From Pseudomonadota bacterium (lineage in GTDB: Bacteria > Desulfobacterota > Desulfovibrionia > Desulfovibrionales > Desulfovibrionaceae), in NCBI GenBank assembly GCA_023419375.1, contig JAEZYD010000025.1, forward strand, positions 62,001-126,000: DNA of 64,000 nt. The letters run 5' to 3'. The position numbers were made by a program, and so were the translations under genes. Each line of letters begins with the position of its first letter. The stretch's first letter is position 1. The notes beneath the pieces are model-generated. The model did not search any database and had not been told where the DNA came from. It worked only from the letters and a program-made list of their open reading frames with translations. Shown piece after piece: positions 16,993-25,753 of the stretch.

Positions 16993-19128
16993 ATGCGTTT
17001 TTTTATTGTTCATGAATTGCGTGGCATCACAACGCCGGAATCCGGCAGAATGCGCGTGCGCGCATCAAGCTGCCTCGGCGAAGGTCGCATCGAAGCCCTG
17101 GCTGGTGCCCTGGAATCACTCGAGGGCATTTCCGAAGTGCGCGCCAATGCCCTGATCGGCAGCCTGCTGATTTTTTATGACAACGAAGAAACCCGCGTTA
17201 CCGCCCTCACCTTGCTGGTAGGCGCGGCTGATGCAGGCGGTCAGTTTGATATTCAGGGGCAGCACTACGAAAGCGCGCTTTCGCCCGGTCAGGGGCTTAT
17301 GCCCCTGGTGCGCTATGTATTCGTGCGCCCTTTTTTGCCGCTGGCTCTGCGCGTATTCAACAGCGTCATGGGCGCGCTGCCCTTTTTGTTCAAAGGTCTG
17401 GGCGCGCTTTTGCGCGGCACCCTGAGCGTTGACGTTCTGGATGCCGCCGCCATTGGCGCATCGCTCATCATGGGCGATTTCCGCACGGTCAGCATGCTTA
17501 CCCTGCTGCTGGGGCTGGGCGAAACCCTTGAAGACTGGACAAGACGCCGCTCCATGGCTTCGCTGACCGAAAGCCTTGCCCTGAATGTGGAAAATGTCTG
17601 GCTGTTGGTGGACGGCACGGAAGTTTCCGTCCCCTTGGCGCAGGTGCGGGAAGGGGATCTGGTTGTTGTGCATGCGGGCGGCTCCATCCCTGTTGACGGC
17701 GAGGTTGCGGATGGCTGCGGCCTTGTGAACCAGTCGTCCATGACTGGCGAACCCCTTGGCGTGCGCCGCACAGAGGGTGCATCTGTTTACGCCGGTACTG
17801 CCCTTGAAGAAGGACGGCTTGTGATCCGCGCCCGCCATGTGGGCGACGGTACACGCCTGCGTCAGGTTGTAAAATTTATTGAAGAGTCTGAATCGCTCAA
17901 GGCGGGCGTGCAGGGCAAGTTTGAACGTCTGGCTGATCTGGCAGTGCCCTTTACCTTTGGCCTTGCCGGTCTTGTGTGGCTGATCACCCGCGATTTCCGC
18001 CGCGCATCTTCCGTGCTGCTGGTGGACTACTCCTGCGCCCTCAAGCTTGCCACGCCGCTGGCGGTGCTGGCCTCCATGCGCGAAGGCGCGCGGCACGGCA
18101 TTGCCATCAAGGGCGGCCGCTATCTTGAGGCCTTGAGCGAGGCTGATACCTTGGTCTTTGACAAAACCGGAACCCTCACCCAGGCCAGCCCCAAGGTTGT
18201 GGAGGTTATCCCGGCCCCCGGCTTTGAGCGGGACGAAGTGCTGCGTATCATGGCCTGCCTTGAAGAGCATTTTCCCCACCCTGTGGCCCGCGCCGTTGTG
18301 CGCAAGGCTGAGGAAGAAGACTTGCAACACGCCGAGGAACACGCCCACGTGGAATACGTGGTGGCGCACGGCGTTGCCTCCACCCTGCACGGCAAAAAAA
18401 TGCGGGTGGGCAGCCGTCACTACATTGAGCACGATGAAGGCGTTGATCTTTCGCCCCTTGCGGAAGCCATTGGCCAGCAGACCGAGCTTGGCCGCTCCCT
18501 GCTGTTCATGAGCGAAGACGGGCGGGCTGCTGGCCTGGTGTCCATTGAAGACCCCCTGCGGCCCGAGGCGGCACAGGTGGTTGAAGCCATGCGCGGCCTT
18601 GGCATGCGCCGGGTGCTCATGCTGACAGGCGATGACGAGCGCACGGCCAGAGCCGTGGCTGCGCAGGTGGGCATTACGGAATTTCGCGCTCAGGTGCTGC
18701 CCACGGACAAAGCCCGCATTGTGCAGGAACTGGCGGCAGAAGGCTGCAAGGTGCTCATGGTGGGCGACGGCATCAACGATGCCCCTGCCCTGTCAGCGGC
18801 GCATGTGGGCGTTGCCATGAGCGATGGCACTGATCTGGCCCGCGAGGTTGCCAACGTGCTGCTGACCCATCCCAGCCTTGAGGGGCTGGTCAGCGCCCGC
18901 CTGTTGGGTAATCATACCCTGCGCCGCATCCACGGAAACTTTGTGGCCACAATGACCCTCAACAGCCTGTTCCTGATGGGCGGCCTGTTCATGGTGCTTG
19001 GGCCGGGCGTTTCCGCCCTGCTGCATAACCTGACCACTCTTGGCGTTGCCCTTAACGCCATGCGCCCCCACCTGCCGAAAAGTCTGCCCGGCGAGGAGCT
19101 CCATTATGAACGCCATCCATCTGCTTAG
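16993..19128 (+). CDS. HMA2-containing P1B-type metal-transporting ATPase
   Basis: 711 residues from ATG 16993, which AAGGAG precedes by 7 bases. An N-terminal HMA2 domain (about 1-62) has no CxxC. Membrane helices flank the actuator loop with MTGEP (250-254). The phosphorylation motif is Asp390 in DKTGTLT, the nucleotide-domain HP is at about 429-430, and GDGINDAPAL is intact, so the enzyme should be catalytically active. The transmembrane metal site that is CPC in Zn/Cu/Cd pumps reads YSCALKLATP (about 346-355): Cys is kept but both flanking positions differ. The metal is therefore uncertain; Mn, Fe or Zn efflux are possible. It overlaps the downstream HMA2 gene by 23 bases. Confidence 0.92.
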   Translation: MRFFIVHELRGITTPESGRMRVRASSCLGEGRIEALAGALESLEGISEVRANALIGSLLIFYDNEETRVTALTLLVGAADAGGQFDIQGQHYESALSPGQGLMPLVRYVFVRPFLPLALRVFNSVMGALPFLFKGLGALLRGTLSVDVLDAAAIGASLIMGDFRTVSMLTLLLGLGETLEDWTRRRSMASLTESLALNVENVWLLVDGTEVSVPLAQVREGDLVVVHAGGSIPVDGEVADGCGLVNQSSMTGEPLGVRRTEGASVYAGTALEEGRLVIRARHVGDGTRLRQVVKFIEESESLKAGVQGKFERLADLAVPFTFGLAGLVWLITRDFRRASSVLLVDYSCALKLATPLAVLASMREGARHGIAIKGGRYLEALSEADTLVFDKTGTLTQASPKVVEVIPAPGFERDEVLRIMACLEEHFPHPVARAVVRKAEEEDLQHAEEHAHVEYVVAHGVASTLHGKKMRVGSRHYIEHDEGVDLSPLAEAIGQQTELGRSLLFMSEDGRAAGLVSIEDPLRPEAAQVVEAMRGLGMRRVLMLTGDDERTARAVAAQVGITEFRAQVLPTDKARIVQELAAEGCKVLMVGDGINDAPALSAAHVGVAMSDGTDLAREVANVLLTHPSLEGLVSARLLGNHTLRRIHGNFVATMTLNSLFLMGGLFMVLGPGVSALLHNLTTLGVALNAMRPHLPKSLPGEELHYERHPSA

Positions 19129-19393
19129 GTATGTGCGCAGTTTTGTTGACGGCAGGGTGCGCATACGCCACCCCGCCCTGCGGCACGAGAGCGTACTGCG
19201 GCTGGCCCGCGAAAAAATGAGCGCCATCAACGGCGTGCATGCCGTGGAAGGCAACAGCGTCAGCGGCTCCATACTGATTACGTACGACAGCGCGGCAATC
19301 CCCCGCGAAAAACTTTTTGCCATTGGCGAAGCCTGGGCGCGGTATCTTGATGCCGTCAACGCTGGCAAGGACAGCGCCATTCCGCAATTCTGA
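19106..19393 (+). CDS. Free HMA2-domain protein
   Basis: 95 residues; the start at 19106 follows GAGGAG and lies inside the ATPase gene. The sequence (VDGRVRIRHPALRHESV..., SILITYDSAAI) is an HMA2 fold without CxxC. It resembles the 15444-15977 protein and the ATPase N-terminus, so three copies of the same domain act in one island. Coupling to the ATPase suggests a fixed stoichiometric partner, perhaps a docking or regulatory subunit rather than a metallochaperone. That part is inference. Confidence 0.78.
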   Translation: MNAIHLLRYVRSFVDGRVRIRHPALRHESVLRLAREKMSAINGVHAVEGNSVSGSILITYDSAAIPREKLFAIGEAWARYLDAVNAGKDSAIPQF

Positions 19394-19394
19394 A

Positions 19395-19431
19395 AACAAA
19401 CCCCGCAGGGCCAAGCCTCGCGGGGTTTGTT
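19395..19431. terminator. Rho-independent terminator of the ATPase operon
   Basis: AACAAACCCCGC (19395-19406) pairs with GCGGGGTTTGTT (19420-19431). The T-rich right arm serves the plus strand. It also lies after the convergent aminotransferase gene. Confidence 0.85.
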
Positions 19432-19470
19432 GCGTATGGCGGGGCAGGCCCCAAACATTTTAAGCCATTT

Positions 19471-20646
19471 TTACGCAAGTCCCTTTTTCACCAGCCATTC
19501 CTCAAACCGGGCAAGGTGAGCTGCAAAACTTTTGCGGCCATAGCCTATGCGGAAATACGGTTCCTTGATGCCGTATACAGAACCCGGCAGCAGCAAAACC
19601 CCGGCTTCCTGGGCCAGCCTTTCGCAAAAATCGCTTACAGGTTCGTCCAGCCGCATGCGAGGAAAGCCAATGGGGCCAGCCTGTGGGCGGTTATACGTAA
19701 ACAGTCGGGCATGACGGTCAAAAAAAGCGTCTGCCGTCTTGAGGTTCTCGCTGATAATGCCTTGGTTTTTTGCCAGCAGATGTTCCCCATGCCGCAGCGC
19801 CACAAGGGCCAACGCTTCCGAGGGGGTTGCCCCGCAAATGCTCAGATAGTTTTTGTAGCGCGCCACGCCTTCCATCAGTGCCGTGTCCCGGCAGGCCAGC
19901 CAGCCCACGCGCAAACCCGGCAGACCATAGGCCTTGCTGAGCACGCCGAGTGAAATACCCCTTTCGTACGCGTCTGCAATCCAGGGTGCGTTGCCGCCTG
20001 CCTGCGACGACCCGGGAGCGCCCTTTGCTCCTGCGCTGGGCGCGTTCCAGCCCAATCCCCGATAGACTTCATCGCAGAAAATCCAGGCTCCACGCTGACG
20101 GGCCAGCTCGCACAACCTGTCGGTCTGTTCCCGGTTCAGGGTAAAGCCCGTGGGATTGTTCGGCGTATTGAGCACAATGGCCTTGGTGTCAGGACGCAAC
20201 AGAGCGGCCAGTTCGTCCATATCTCCCTGCCAGCCCTGCTCCGTCTGCCGCAGATGCCAAAAGTCCACATGGCAGCCCATGCTTCGGGCCACTTCATACA
20301 AGGACTGATAGGCGGGGAACATGCATACCACATGGTCGCCCGGCTCGAGCAGGGTGTTCATGCAGGCAAAAATGCCTTCCTGCGCGCCGGTAAACAGCAC
20401 CACGTTTTCTTCGGCCATACCCGCGTACAGCCCTGCCACCGCGCGGCGAAGATCGGGCCTGCCGTTATTTTCGCCATAGCCAAGGCTTGTGTTCAAAAAA
20501 TCCTGCCGGGCTGAGGCCGCATCCGGCTCCAATCCCAGCAGGGCATCAATACTCATGGCCTCGCAGTCTGACTGCGCCAGAAGATACGGCGTGGAAAATT
20601 CGTATTTGCCAAAAAACACTTCAAGCTCAAATGCTGGAACACGCAT
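19471..20646 (-). CDS. Class I/II PLP-dependent aminotransferase
   Basis: 391 residues from ATG 20646 (MRVPAFELEVFFGKYEF). Upstream in-frame starts exist (ATG 20670, GTG 20709), but this N-terminus matches the usual opening of the family. Fold-type I features are NTPNNPTGF for cofactor contact, CDEVYRGL with the Asp that binds the pyridine nitrogen, and the PLP Lys in GVLSKAYGLPGLRVGW. FRIGYGR near the end binds the substrate carboxylate. The substrate amino acid cannot be told. The gene downstream on the other strand is unrelated. Confidence 0.9.
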   Translation of the reverse strand: MRVPAFELEVFFGKYEFSTPYLLAQSDCEAMSIDALLGLEPDAASARQDFLNTSLGYGENNGRPDLRRAVAGLYAGMAEENVVLFTGAQEGIFACMNTLLEPGDHVVCMFPAYQSLYEVARSMGCHVDFWHLRQTEQGWQGDMDELAALLRPDTKAIVLNTPNNPTGFTLNREQTDRLCELARQRGAWIFCDEVYRGLGWNAPSAGAKGAPGSSQAGGNAPWIADAYERGISLGVLSKAYGLPGLRVGWLACRDTALMEGVARYKNYLSICGATPSEALALVALRHGEHLLAKNQGIISENLKTADAFFDRHARLFTYNRPQAGPIGFPRMRLDEPVSDFCERLAQEAGVLLLPGSVYGIKEPYFRIGYGRKSFAAHLARFEEWLVKKGLA

Positions 20647-20726
20647 GGTCTGCACCCGAATCCGGCCCATATCCGGCCCGTGTCTGCCCTGTGCCGGCGG
20701 CACTTCCACAGGGAAAGCCCCGCCCG

Positions 20727-22313
20727 TTACTCAAGGCTGGTTGTGTAAAAACAGTAACGTCTTTTGCCAAGGCGCTTCGCCGTGTACATGGCCAGATCGC
20801 CCCGCCGCACCAGATCTTCGCGCGAAAGGCTCTGATCCTCGACCAACGTAACGCCAATGCTGGCCGAAAGCCCCTGATACGCCTCGTGCGCGTCATACGC
20901 CTCAACCATGGCGGCCAACAGATCGCTGGCGCAGGTGCACAGATTTTCTTCCGTACACCCTTCGGGGAAGTAGGCGGCAAACTCATCCCCGCCCAAACGG
21001 GCGATCACCGTCCCCCGCAGGTGCTTACGCAACAACTGGGCTGTCAGCACCAGGGCTTTGTCGCCCGTATAGTGGCCATACTTGTCGTTGACATACTTGA
21101 AGTTGTCCAGATCCACATAGGCAAGCCCCGCACCCAGAGGCAAGGCAACGGGTATCTGCTTGAAAAAATAATGACGGTTGAAAAGGCCCGTCAGTTCATC
21201 CGTATTGGCCCGCTCTTTCAGCCGCTTTTCGACCTGCCGCTGCCGGGTAACATCCCTGTAGATGCAGATCATCCCAATCACATTATTGAAGATGTCGAGG
21301 ATATCCTCTTCGTACATGTCAATAATGCGCTCATGTCCATCCACGGCTGACCGCATTTTTACATGCTTGCCGTTGCGGGCAAAGCCCAGGCGCTCAACGG
21401 CCCGTTTGCGAAAAACCTCGCGCTTTTCGCCGATGATGTAATCCGTATCCGTGATGCCAAAGAGCTTTCTGAACCGCTCGTTAAAATTGACAATACGCCT
21501 GTCCGCATCCAGAAGCATGACCGCATATGGGATACTTTGCAAAACAAGGTCAAGCTCCGCAGTCATGTTGGCAATGTCGGTCACATCGCGGGCAATGCCC
21601 ACAGTTCCCATAACACTGCCGTCGACATTGAACATGGGGGCCTTGCGCGTCTTGAACTGGCGCATGCCCTGGGGGGCTTTGACCACCTCGTCAAAAACCC
21701 CCATCTCGCGTGAGTTCATGACGATCTGATCCGTCTCAAGGCAGACAAATTCACCCTGCGCGTATTCCTCCGGCTCAAGATCCCATATGAAATAATGCCC
21801 GCGCCCCTCAACAACCTCGCGTTTTTTGCCCACAAGACGACAAAAGGCTTCGTTCACCTTTACGTGCGCGCCCTTGGCATCCTTGAACCACACAAGGTCT
21901 GTGGTCAGGTCAATGACGGTGTTCAGATGCAGGGTCGCGAGGTCATGATCCCGGTGCTGGCGCACGGCATCGAGCAGGCGCTCCACGTGAAAGTCCCACA
22001 AGGTGCTGTTTGCTGGGCCAAGCCATATATCATCAAGCAGCGGCAGATATTCCGCCCCAGGCTGAGCCTCGCCCGCAAAGATGAAAAGGCCGCCCGATCT
22101 GGCGGCGCGGCGCATGGCGGGCAGATGCTCAAGCCGGGGAGCGTCCAGCAGCACAATATCGGCCCCGGCGCTTTGGGCCTGAGCGTCAGACTCCGGATCA
22201 TGGTCGGCAGTAATTATATGGACAAAACCGGGGCGGGGCGCGGCAGCGCGCAACGAAGCCTCCAGCAAAGTATCCGAACTGAGCAGCAGGATGTGCAGCG
22301 TGTGGTGGTACAT
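20727..22313 (-). CDS. Receiver-like, PAS, PAS, GGDEF diguanylate cyclase
   Basis: 528 residues; I start at 22313 (MYHHTLHILLLSSD) because GAGGA lies at good distance, not at the in-frame ATG 22352. Domains: a degenerate receiver (1 to ~110, LLLSSD and DIVLLDAPR), two PAS domains (~120-240 and ~245-355, the first with WFKDAKGAHVKVNEAF), then GGDEF (441-445, RLGGDEFAAYFPEG). The active-site motif is intact, so it should make cyclic di-GMP. The usual inhibitory RxxD site just before GGDEF is missing (RGTV stands there), so product inhibition may be weak. The protein has no membrane helix. Confidence 0.92.
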   Translation of the reverse strand: MYHHTLHILLLSSDTLLEASLRAAAPRPGFVHIITADHDPESDAQAQSAGADIVLLDAPRLEHLPAMRRAARSGGLFIFAGEAQPGAEYLPLLDDIWLGPANSTLWDFHVERLLDAVRQHRDHDLATLHLNTVIDLTTDLVWFKDAKGAHVKVNEAFCRLVGKKREVVEGRGHYFIWDLEPEEYAQGEFVCLETDQIVMNSREMGVFDEVVKAPQGMRQFKTRKAPMFNVDGSVMGTVGIARDVTDIANMTAELDLVLQSIPYAVMLLDADRRIVNFNERFRKLFGITDTDYIIGEKREVFRKRAVERLGFARNGKHVKMRSAVDGHERIIDMYEEDILDIFNNVIGMICIYRDVTRQRQVEKRLKERANTDELTGLFNRHYFFKQIPVALPLGAGLAYVDLDNFKYVNDKYGHYTGDKALVLTAQLLRKHLRGTVIARLGGDEFAAYFPEGCTEENLCTCASDLLAAMVEAYDAHEAYQGLSASIGVTLVEDQSLSREDLVRRGDLAMYTAKRLGKRRYCFYTTSLE

Positions 22314-22399
22314 GACATTCCTCACTGGATCGTCAGGTGGGGGAATGACCATATCCTTTCTTAAATGCAGGCAAAGGGCAATGGGGCTGCGCAGAAAAC

Positions 22400-25300
22400 T
22401 TATGGTTTAACTACGACTTCCTCACTCTGCCGCGTCGCCGAGCGACGCCGAGCTTTACGCCAGAGGTTGAAGCGGCGGCTCAGGCGGTCAAGGCACAGAT
22501 AGACCACCGGGGTTGTGTAGAGCGTCAGCAACTGGCTGACAAGCAGCCCGCCCACGATGGTGACGCCCAGAGGCTGCCGGATTTCCGCGCCGTCGCCATG
22601 CCCAAGGGCCAGAGGCACAGCGCCCAGGATGGCCGCAGCCGTGGTCATCATGATGGGACGGAAGCGCAGCATGCAGGCCTCAAAAATCGCTTTATCCGAC
22701 GGCAGATTACGCGTGCGCGATGCCTCCAGAGCAAAGTCGATCATCATGATGGCGTTCTTTTTGACAATGCCGCAGAGCAGCAACACGCCGATAAGCGCAA
22801 TGACGCTGAACTCCATGCCGCAGGCCATCAGGGCCAGCAAGGCCCCGCCGCCCGCCGAAGGCAGGGTTGAAAGAATGGTCAGCGGATGGATGAGGCTTTC
22901 GTAAAGCATGCCCAGCACAATATACAGCGCGGCCAGTGCCGCCAGCACCAGCACAACCTGATTGCCTGCTGTATCGCTGAACATTTTTGCCGTGCCCTGA
23001 AAACCGCTCACCACAGAAGACGGCATGGCAAGCTCCGCCTTGATGGCGGCCAGTGCCTCCTGCGCCTGAGAAAGCGATACGCCGGGCGCAAGGTTGAAAG
23101 AAATGGTCACTGCGGCAAACTGCCCCTGATGCGCCACAGAAAGGGGCGCAAAAGCGGGAACCACCGTGGCGACGCTGAGCAGCGGCACAAGACCGTTAGC
23201 GCCAGGCAGGCGCACCTTGCCAAGCGCATCGGCCCCGGCCAGCCAGTCCGGCCCGTATTCCAGCACCACATGATACTGGTTTTTATCCTGATAGATGGTT
23301 GATGCCTGACTTTGCCCAAAGGCATTGCCAAGGGCGGCGTCCACGTCCTTCATGCTCAGGCCGTACCGGGCCAGGGCATCGCGATCCACCTTGACCATAG
23401 TTTCAAGCCCGCGCTCTTCAATATCGCTGTCCACATCCTTGAACAGAGGGTTGGCGGCCACAGCCCTTTGCAGCTTGCGGCCCCATGAGCGCAGATCGTC
23501 CAGGTTGTCGGCCTGCAAGGTATACTGATACTGCGAGCGCGAACCGCGCCCGCCCATCATGATGTCCTGCGCCGGTTGCAAAAAAATCTGCATCCCTGGC
23601 TCGGCAACCAGCTTAGCCCGCAGCCGGGCAATAACACCCATGGCGTCAAGCTTGCGTTCTGCCAGTGGTTTCAAGGCAATAAACACCCCGGCCCCACCTC
23701 CGCGCCCACTGTTGATATTACCCGATACGTGCTGCACTGCTGGGTCTTCCTTGATAATATCAACAAGCTTGCGCAGTTTTGCCTGCGAGGCTTGAAACGA
23801 GGAACTCTGGTCAGTGCGGATACCGCCCATGATGACGCCAGTATCCTGTTGGGGGAAAAATCCTTTTGGCACAACTACATACATCCACACATTGGCGGCA
23901 ATGACCACTAACAGCGAGCAGATGGTCAAGCGCGGATGCCGCAGCACCACGGGCAAGGTTGCGGCATAGCCCTGCTGCATGCCAGAGAGAATGCGGCCCC
24001 AGAAGTCGCCCACGCGGGCAAGCGCACGCCGCCACCAGCCCACAATCCCGCCCGCGCCCATCCGGGCGGCCTGCGCTGCAGCGGCATCCTCATGCGCCTG
24101 TGAGCGCAGCAGGCGGGCGCTCATCATGGGCGTGGTGGTCAGCGAAACCACCATGGAAACCAGCACGGCCGTGGTGAGCACCACCGAAAATTCGCGGAAC
24201 AACCGCCCCACCAGCCCACCCATGAAGAGGATAGGCGTGAACACCGCCACCAGCGAAATGGAGATGGAAACAACCGTAAAGCCCACCTCGCGAGCGCCGC
24301 GCAGGGCGGCGCGCAGGGGTGTTTCGCCCATTTCCAGCCGCCGCACGATATTTTCAAGCACCACGATGGCGTCGTCCACCACAAAGCCTGTGGAAACAGT
24401 CAGGGCCATGAGCGAAAGATTATCCAGGCTGTAGCCGCACAGATACATGACGCCAAAGGTCGCCAGCAGGGATACGGGAGCCGCCACAGCCGGAATTGCA
24501 GTGGCCCTGCCGTTGCGCAAAAACAGAAACGTCACCAGCACGACCAGCGCCATGGAAAGCGCCAGGCTTTTTTCCACTTCGCGCAGCGAGGCGCGGATGG
24601 TCAGCGAGCGGTCAAGCCTCAGCCCAAGGTCAGCGCTTTCCGGCAGCCATGAGCGCAGCTGCGGCAGCATTTCCTTTACCTGATCAACGGTCTCAATAAT
24701 GTTGGCTCCGGGTGAGCGGAACACAATCAGCAGCACTGCCGGTTTGCCGTCCGAAACAGCCATTGCCCGAATATCTTCCGGCCCGTCCTTGACCTCGGCA
24801 ACATCGGAAAGCCGTACTGTTTTATCCCCCCTGCGGGCGACAATCAGCGACTTGTAGTCTTCAGACTTGCGCAATTGGTCGCTGGCTCCGATCAGCCAGA
24901 ATTGACCGCCGCTGTCTACCTGCCCCTTGGGCATGAAGGCATTGGCCGCCGCCAGAGCGTTGCGCACATCGCTCATGGTCAGGCCCGCGCGGTTGAGGGC
25001 ATCGGGGATCACATCCACCCGCACGGCCGGCAGCGCTCCGCCGCCCACAATAACCTCGCCCACGCCCGGCAATTGCGAAATCTTCTGCGCAAGTACGGTG
25101 GAGGCCGCATCGTACAACTGGGTGCGGGTCAGCACGTCGGAAGAAATTGCCAGAATCATGATGGGCGCGCCCGCCGGATTCACCTTACGGTAGCTGGGAT
25201 TGGAGGGCATGGTGGGCAGATTGGAGCGGGCGGCGTTGATGGACGACTGCACGTCTCTGGCCGCGCCATCAATATTTCGGTCAAGGTCGAACTGCAGCAC

Positions 25301-25753
25301 GATTTCCGTATTGGACAATGTGCTGGTGGAGGTCATTTCCGACACGCCGGCAATGCGCCCAAGCGAACGTTCAAGCGGTGTGGCAACGGTGGCGGCCATG
25401 GTTTCCGGCCCTGCGCCGGGCAGCTTGGCGCGTACCACCACCACAGGGAAATCCACCTGCGGCAAGGGAGCCACGGGCAACAGACCAAAAGCCACTATGC
25501 CCGCAAGGGCAATGGCAAAGGTCAGCAAGGCCGTGGCAACAGGCCGCCGGATGAAAGGAGCGGAAAGATTGGCTGGCAGAGCCTCAGGGCCAAAACGGTG
25601 CCTGCGGCCCTGCTCCAGCAGGGCTTTGAGCCTGCTCGCACGGCCAGGGCGGGCCTGCCCCTCCGGCTTTGCCGGGGTGACGGCATTGTCGGCCAGTTCA
25701 GCAGAAGGGCCTTGCAGAGGCGGATTATCCGCGTCTTGCCGTTCTGTACTCAT
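22400..25753 (-). CDS. mdtC: RND efflux pump inner-membrane subunit, MdtC-like
   Basis: 1117 residues. The RND core starts near residue 64 (SAPFIRRPVATALLTFAIA) after a ~60-residue cytoplasmic extension not usual in the family. The proton-relay pair is in GFVVDDAIVVLENI of helix 4. GYSLDNLSLMALT and the helix-11 lysine region IVKKNAIMMIDFALE are also present. Its ATG overlaps the MdtB-like stop by 4 bases. Two different RND proteins in tandem is the MdtBC plan, in which a heterotrimer exports bile salts, novobiocin or metals. It is the last gene of the operon. Confidence 0.94.
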   Translation of the reverse strand: MSTERQDADNPPLQGPSAELADNAVTPAKPEGQARPGRASRLKALLEQGRRHRFGPEALPANLSAPFIRRPVATALLTFAIALAGIVAFGLLPVAPLPQVDFPVVVVRAKLPGAGPETMAATVATPLERSLGRIAGVSEMTSTSTLSNTEIVLQFDLDRNIDGAARDVQSSINAARSNLPTMPSNPSYRKVNPAGAPIMILAISSDVLTRTQLYDAASTVLAQKISQLPGVGEVIVGGGALPAVRVDVIPDALNRAGLTMSDVRNALAAANAFMPKGQVDSGGQFWLIGASDQLRKSEDYKSLIVARRGDKTVRLSDVAEVKDGPEDIRAMAVSDGKPAVLLIVFRSPGANIIETVDQVKEMLPQLRSWLPESADLGLRLDRSLTIRASLREVEKSLALSMALVVLVTFLFLRNGRATAIPAVAAPVSLLATFGVMYLCGYSLDNLSLMALTVSTGFVVDDAIVVLENIVRRLEMGETPLRAALRGAREVGFTVVSISISLVAVFTPILFMGGLVGRLFREFSVVLTTAVLVSMVVSLTTTPMMSARLLRSQAHEDAAAAQAARMGAGGIVGWWRRALARVGDFWGRILSGMQQGYAATLPVVLRHPRLTICSLLVVIAANVWMYVVVPKGFFPQQDTGVIMGGIRTDQSSSFQASQAKLRKLVDIIKEDPAVQHVSGNINSGRGGGAGVFIALKPLAERKLDAMGVIARLRAKLVAEPGMQIFLQPAQDIMMGGRGSRSQYQYTLQADNLDDLRSWGRKLQRAVAANPLFKDVDSDIEERGLETMVKVDRDALARYGLSMKDVDAALGNAFGQSQASTIYQDKNQYHVVLEYGPDWLAGADALGKVRLPGANGLVPLLSVATVVPAFAPLSVAHQGQFAAVTISFNLAPGVSLSQAQEALAAIKAELAMPSSVVSGFQGTAKMFSDTAGNQVVLVLAALAALYIVLGMLYESLIHPLTILSTLPSAGGGALLALMACGMEFSVIALIGVLLLCGIVKKNAIMMIDFALEASRTRNLPSDKAIFEACMLRFRPIMMTTAAAILGAVPLALGHGDGAEIRQPLGVTIVGGLLVSQLLTLYTTPVVYLCLDRLSRRFNLWRKARRRSATRQSEEVVVKP

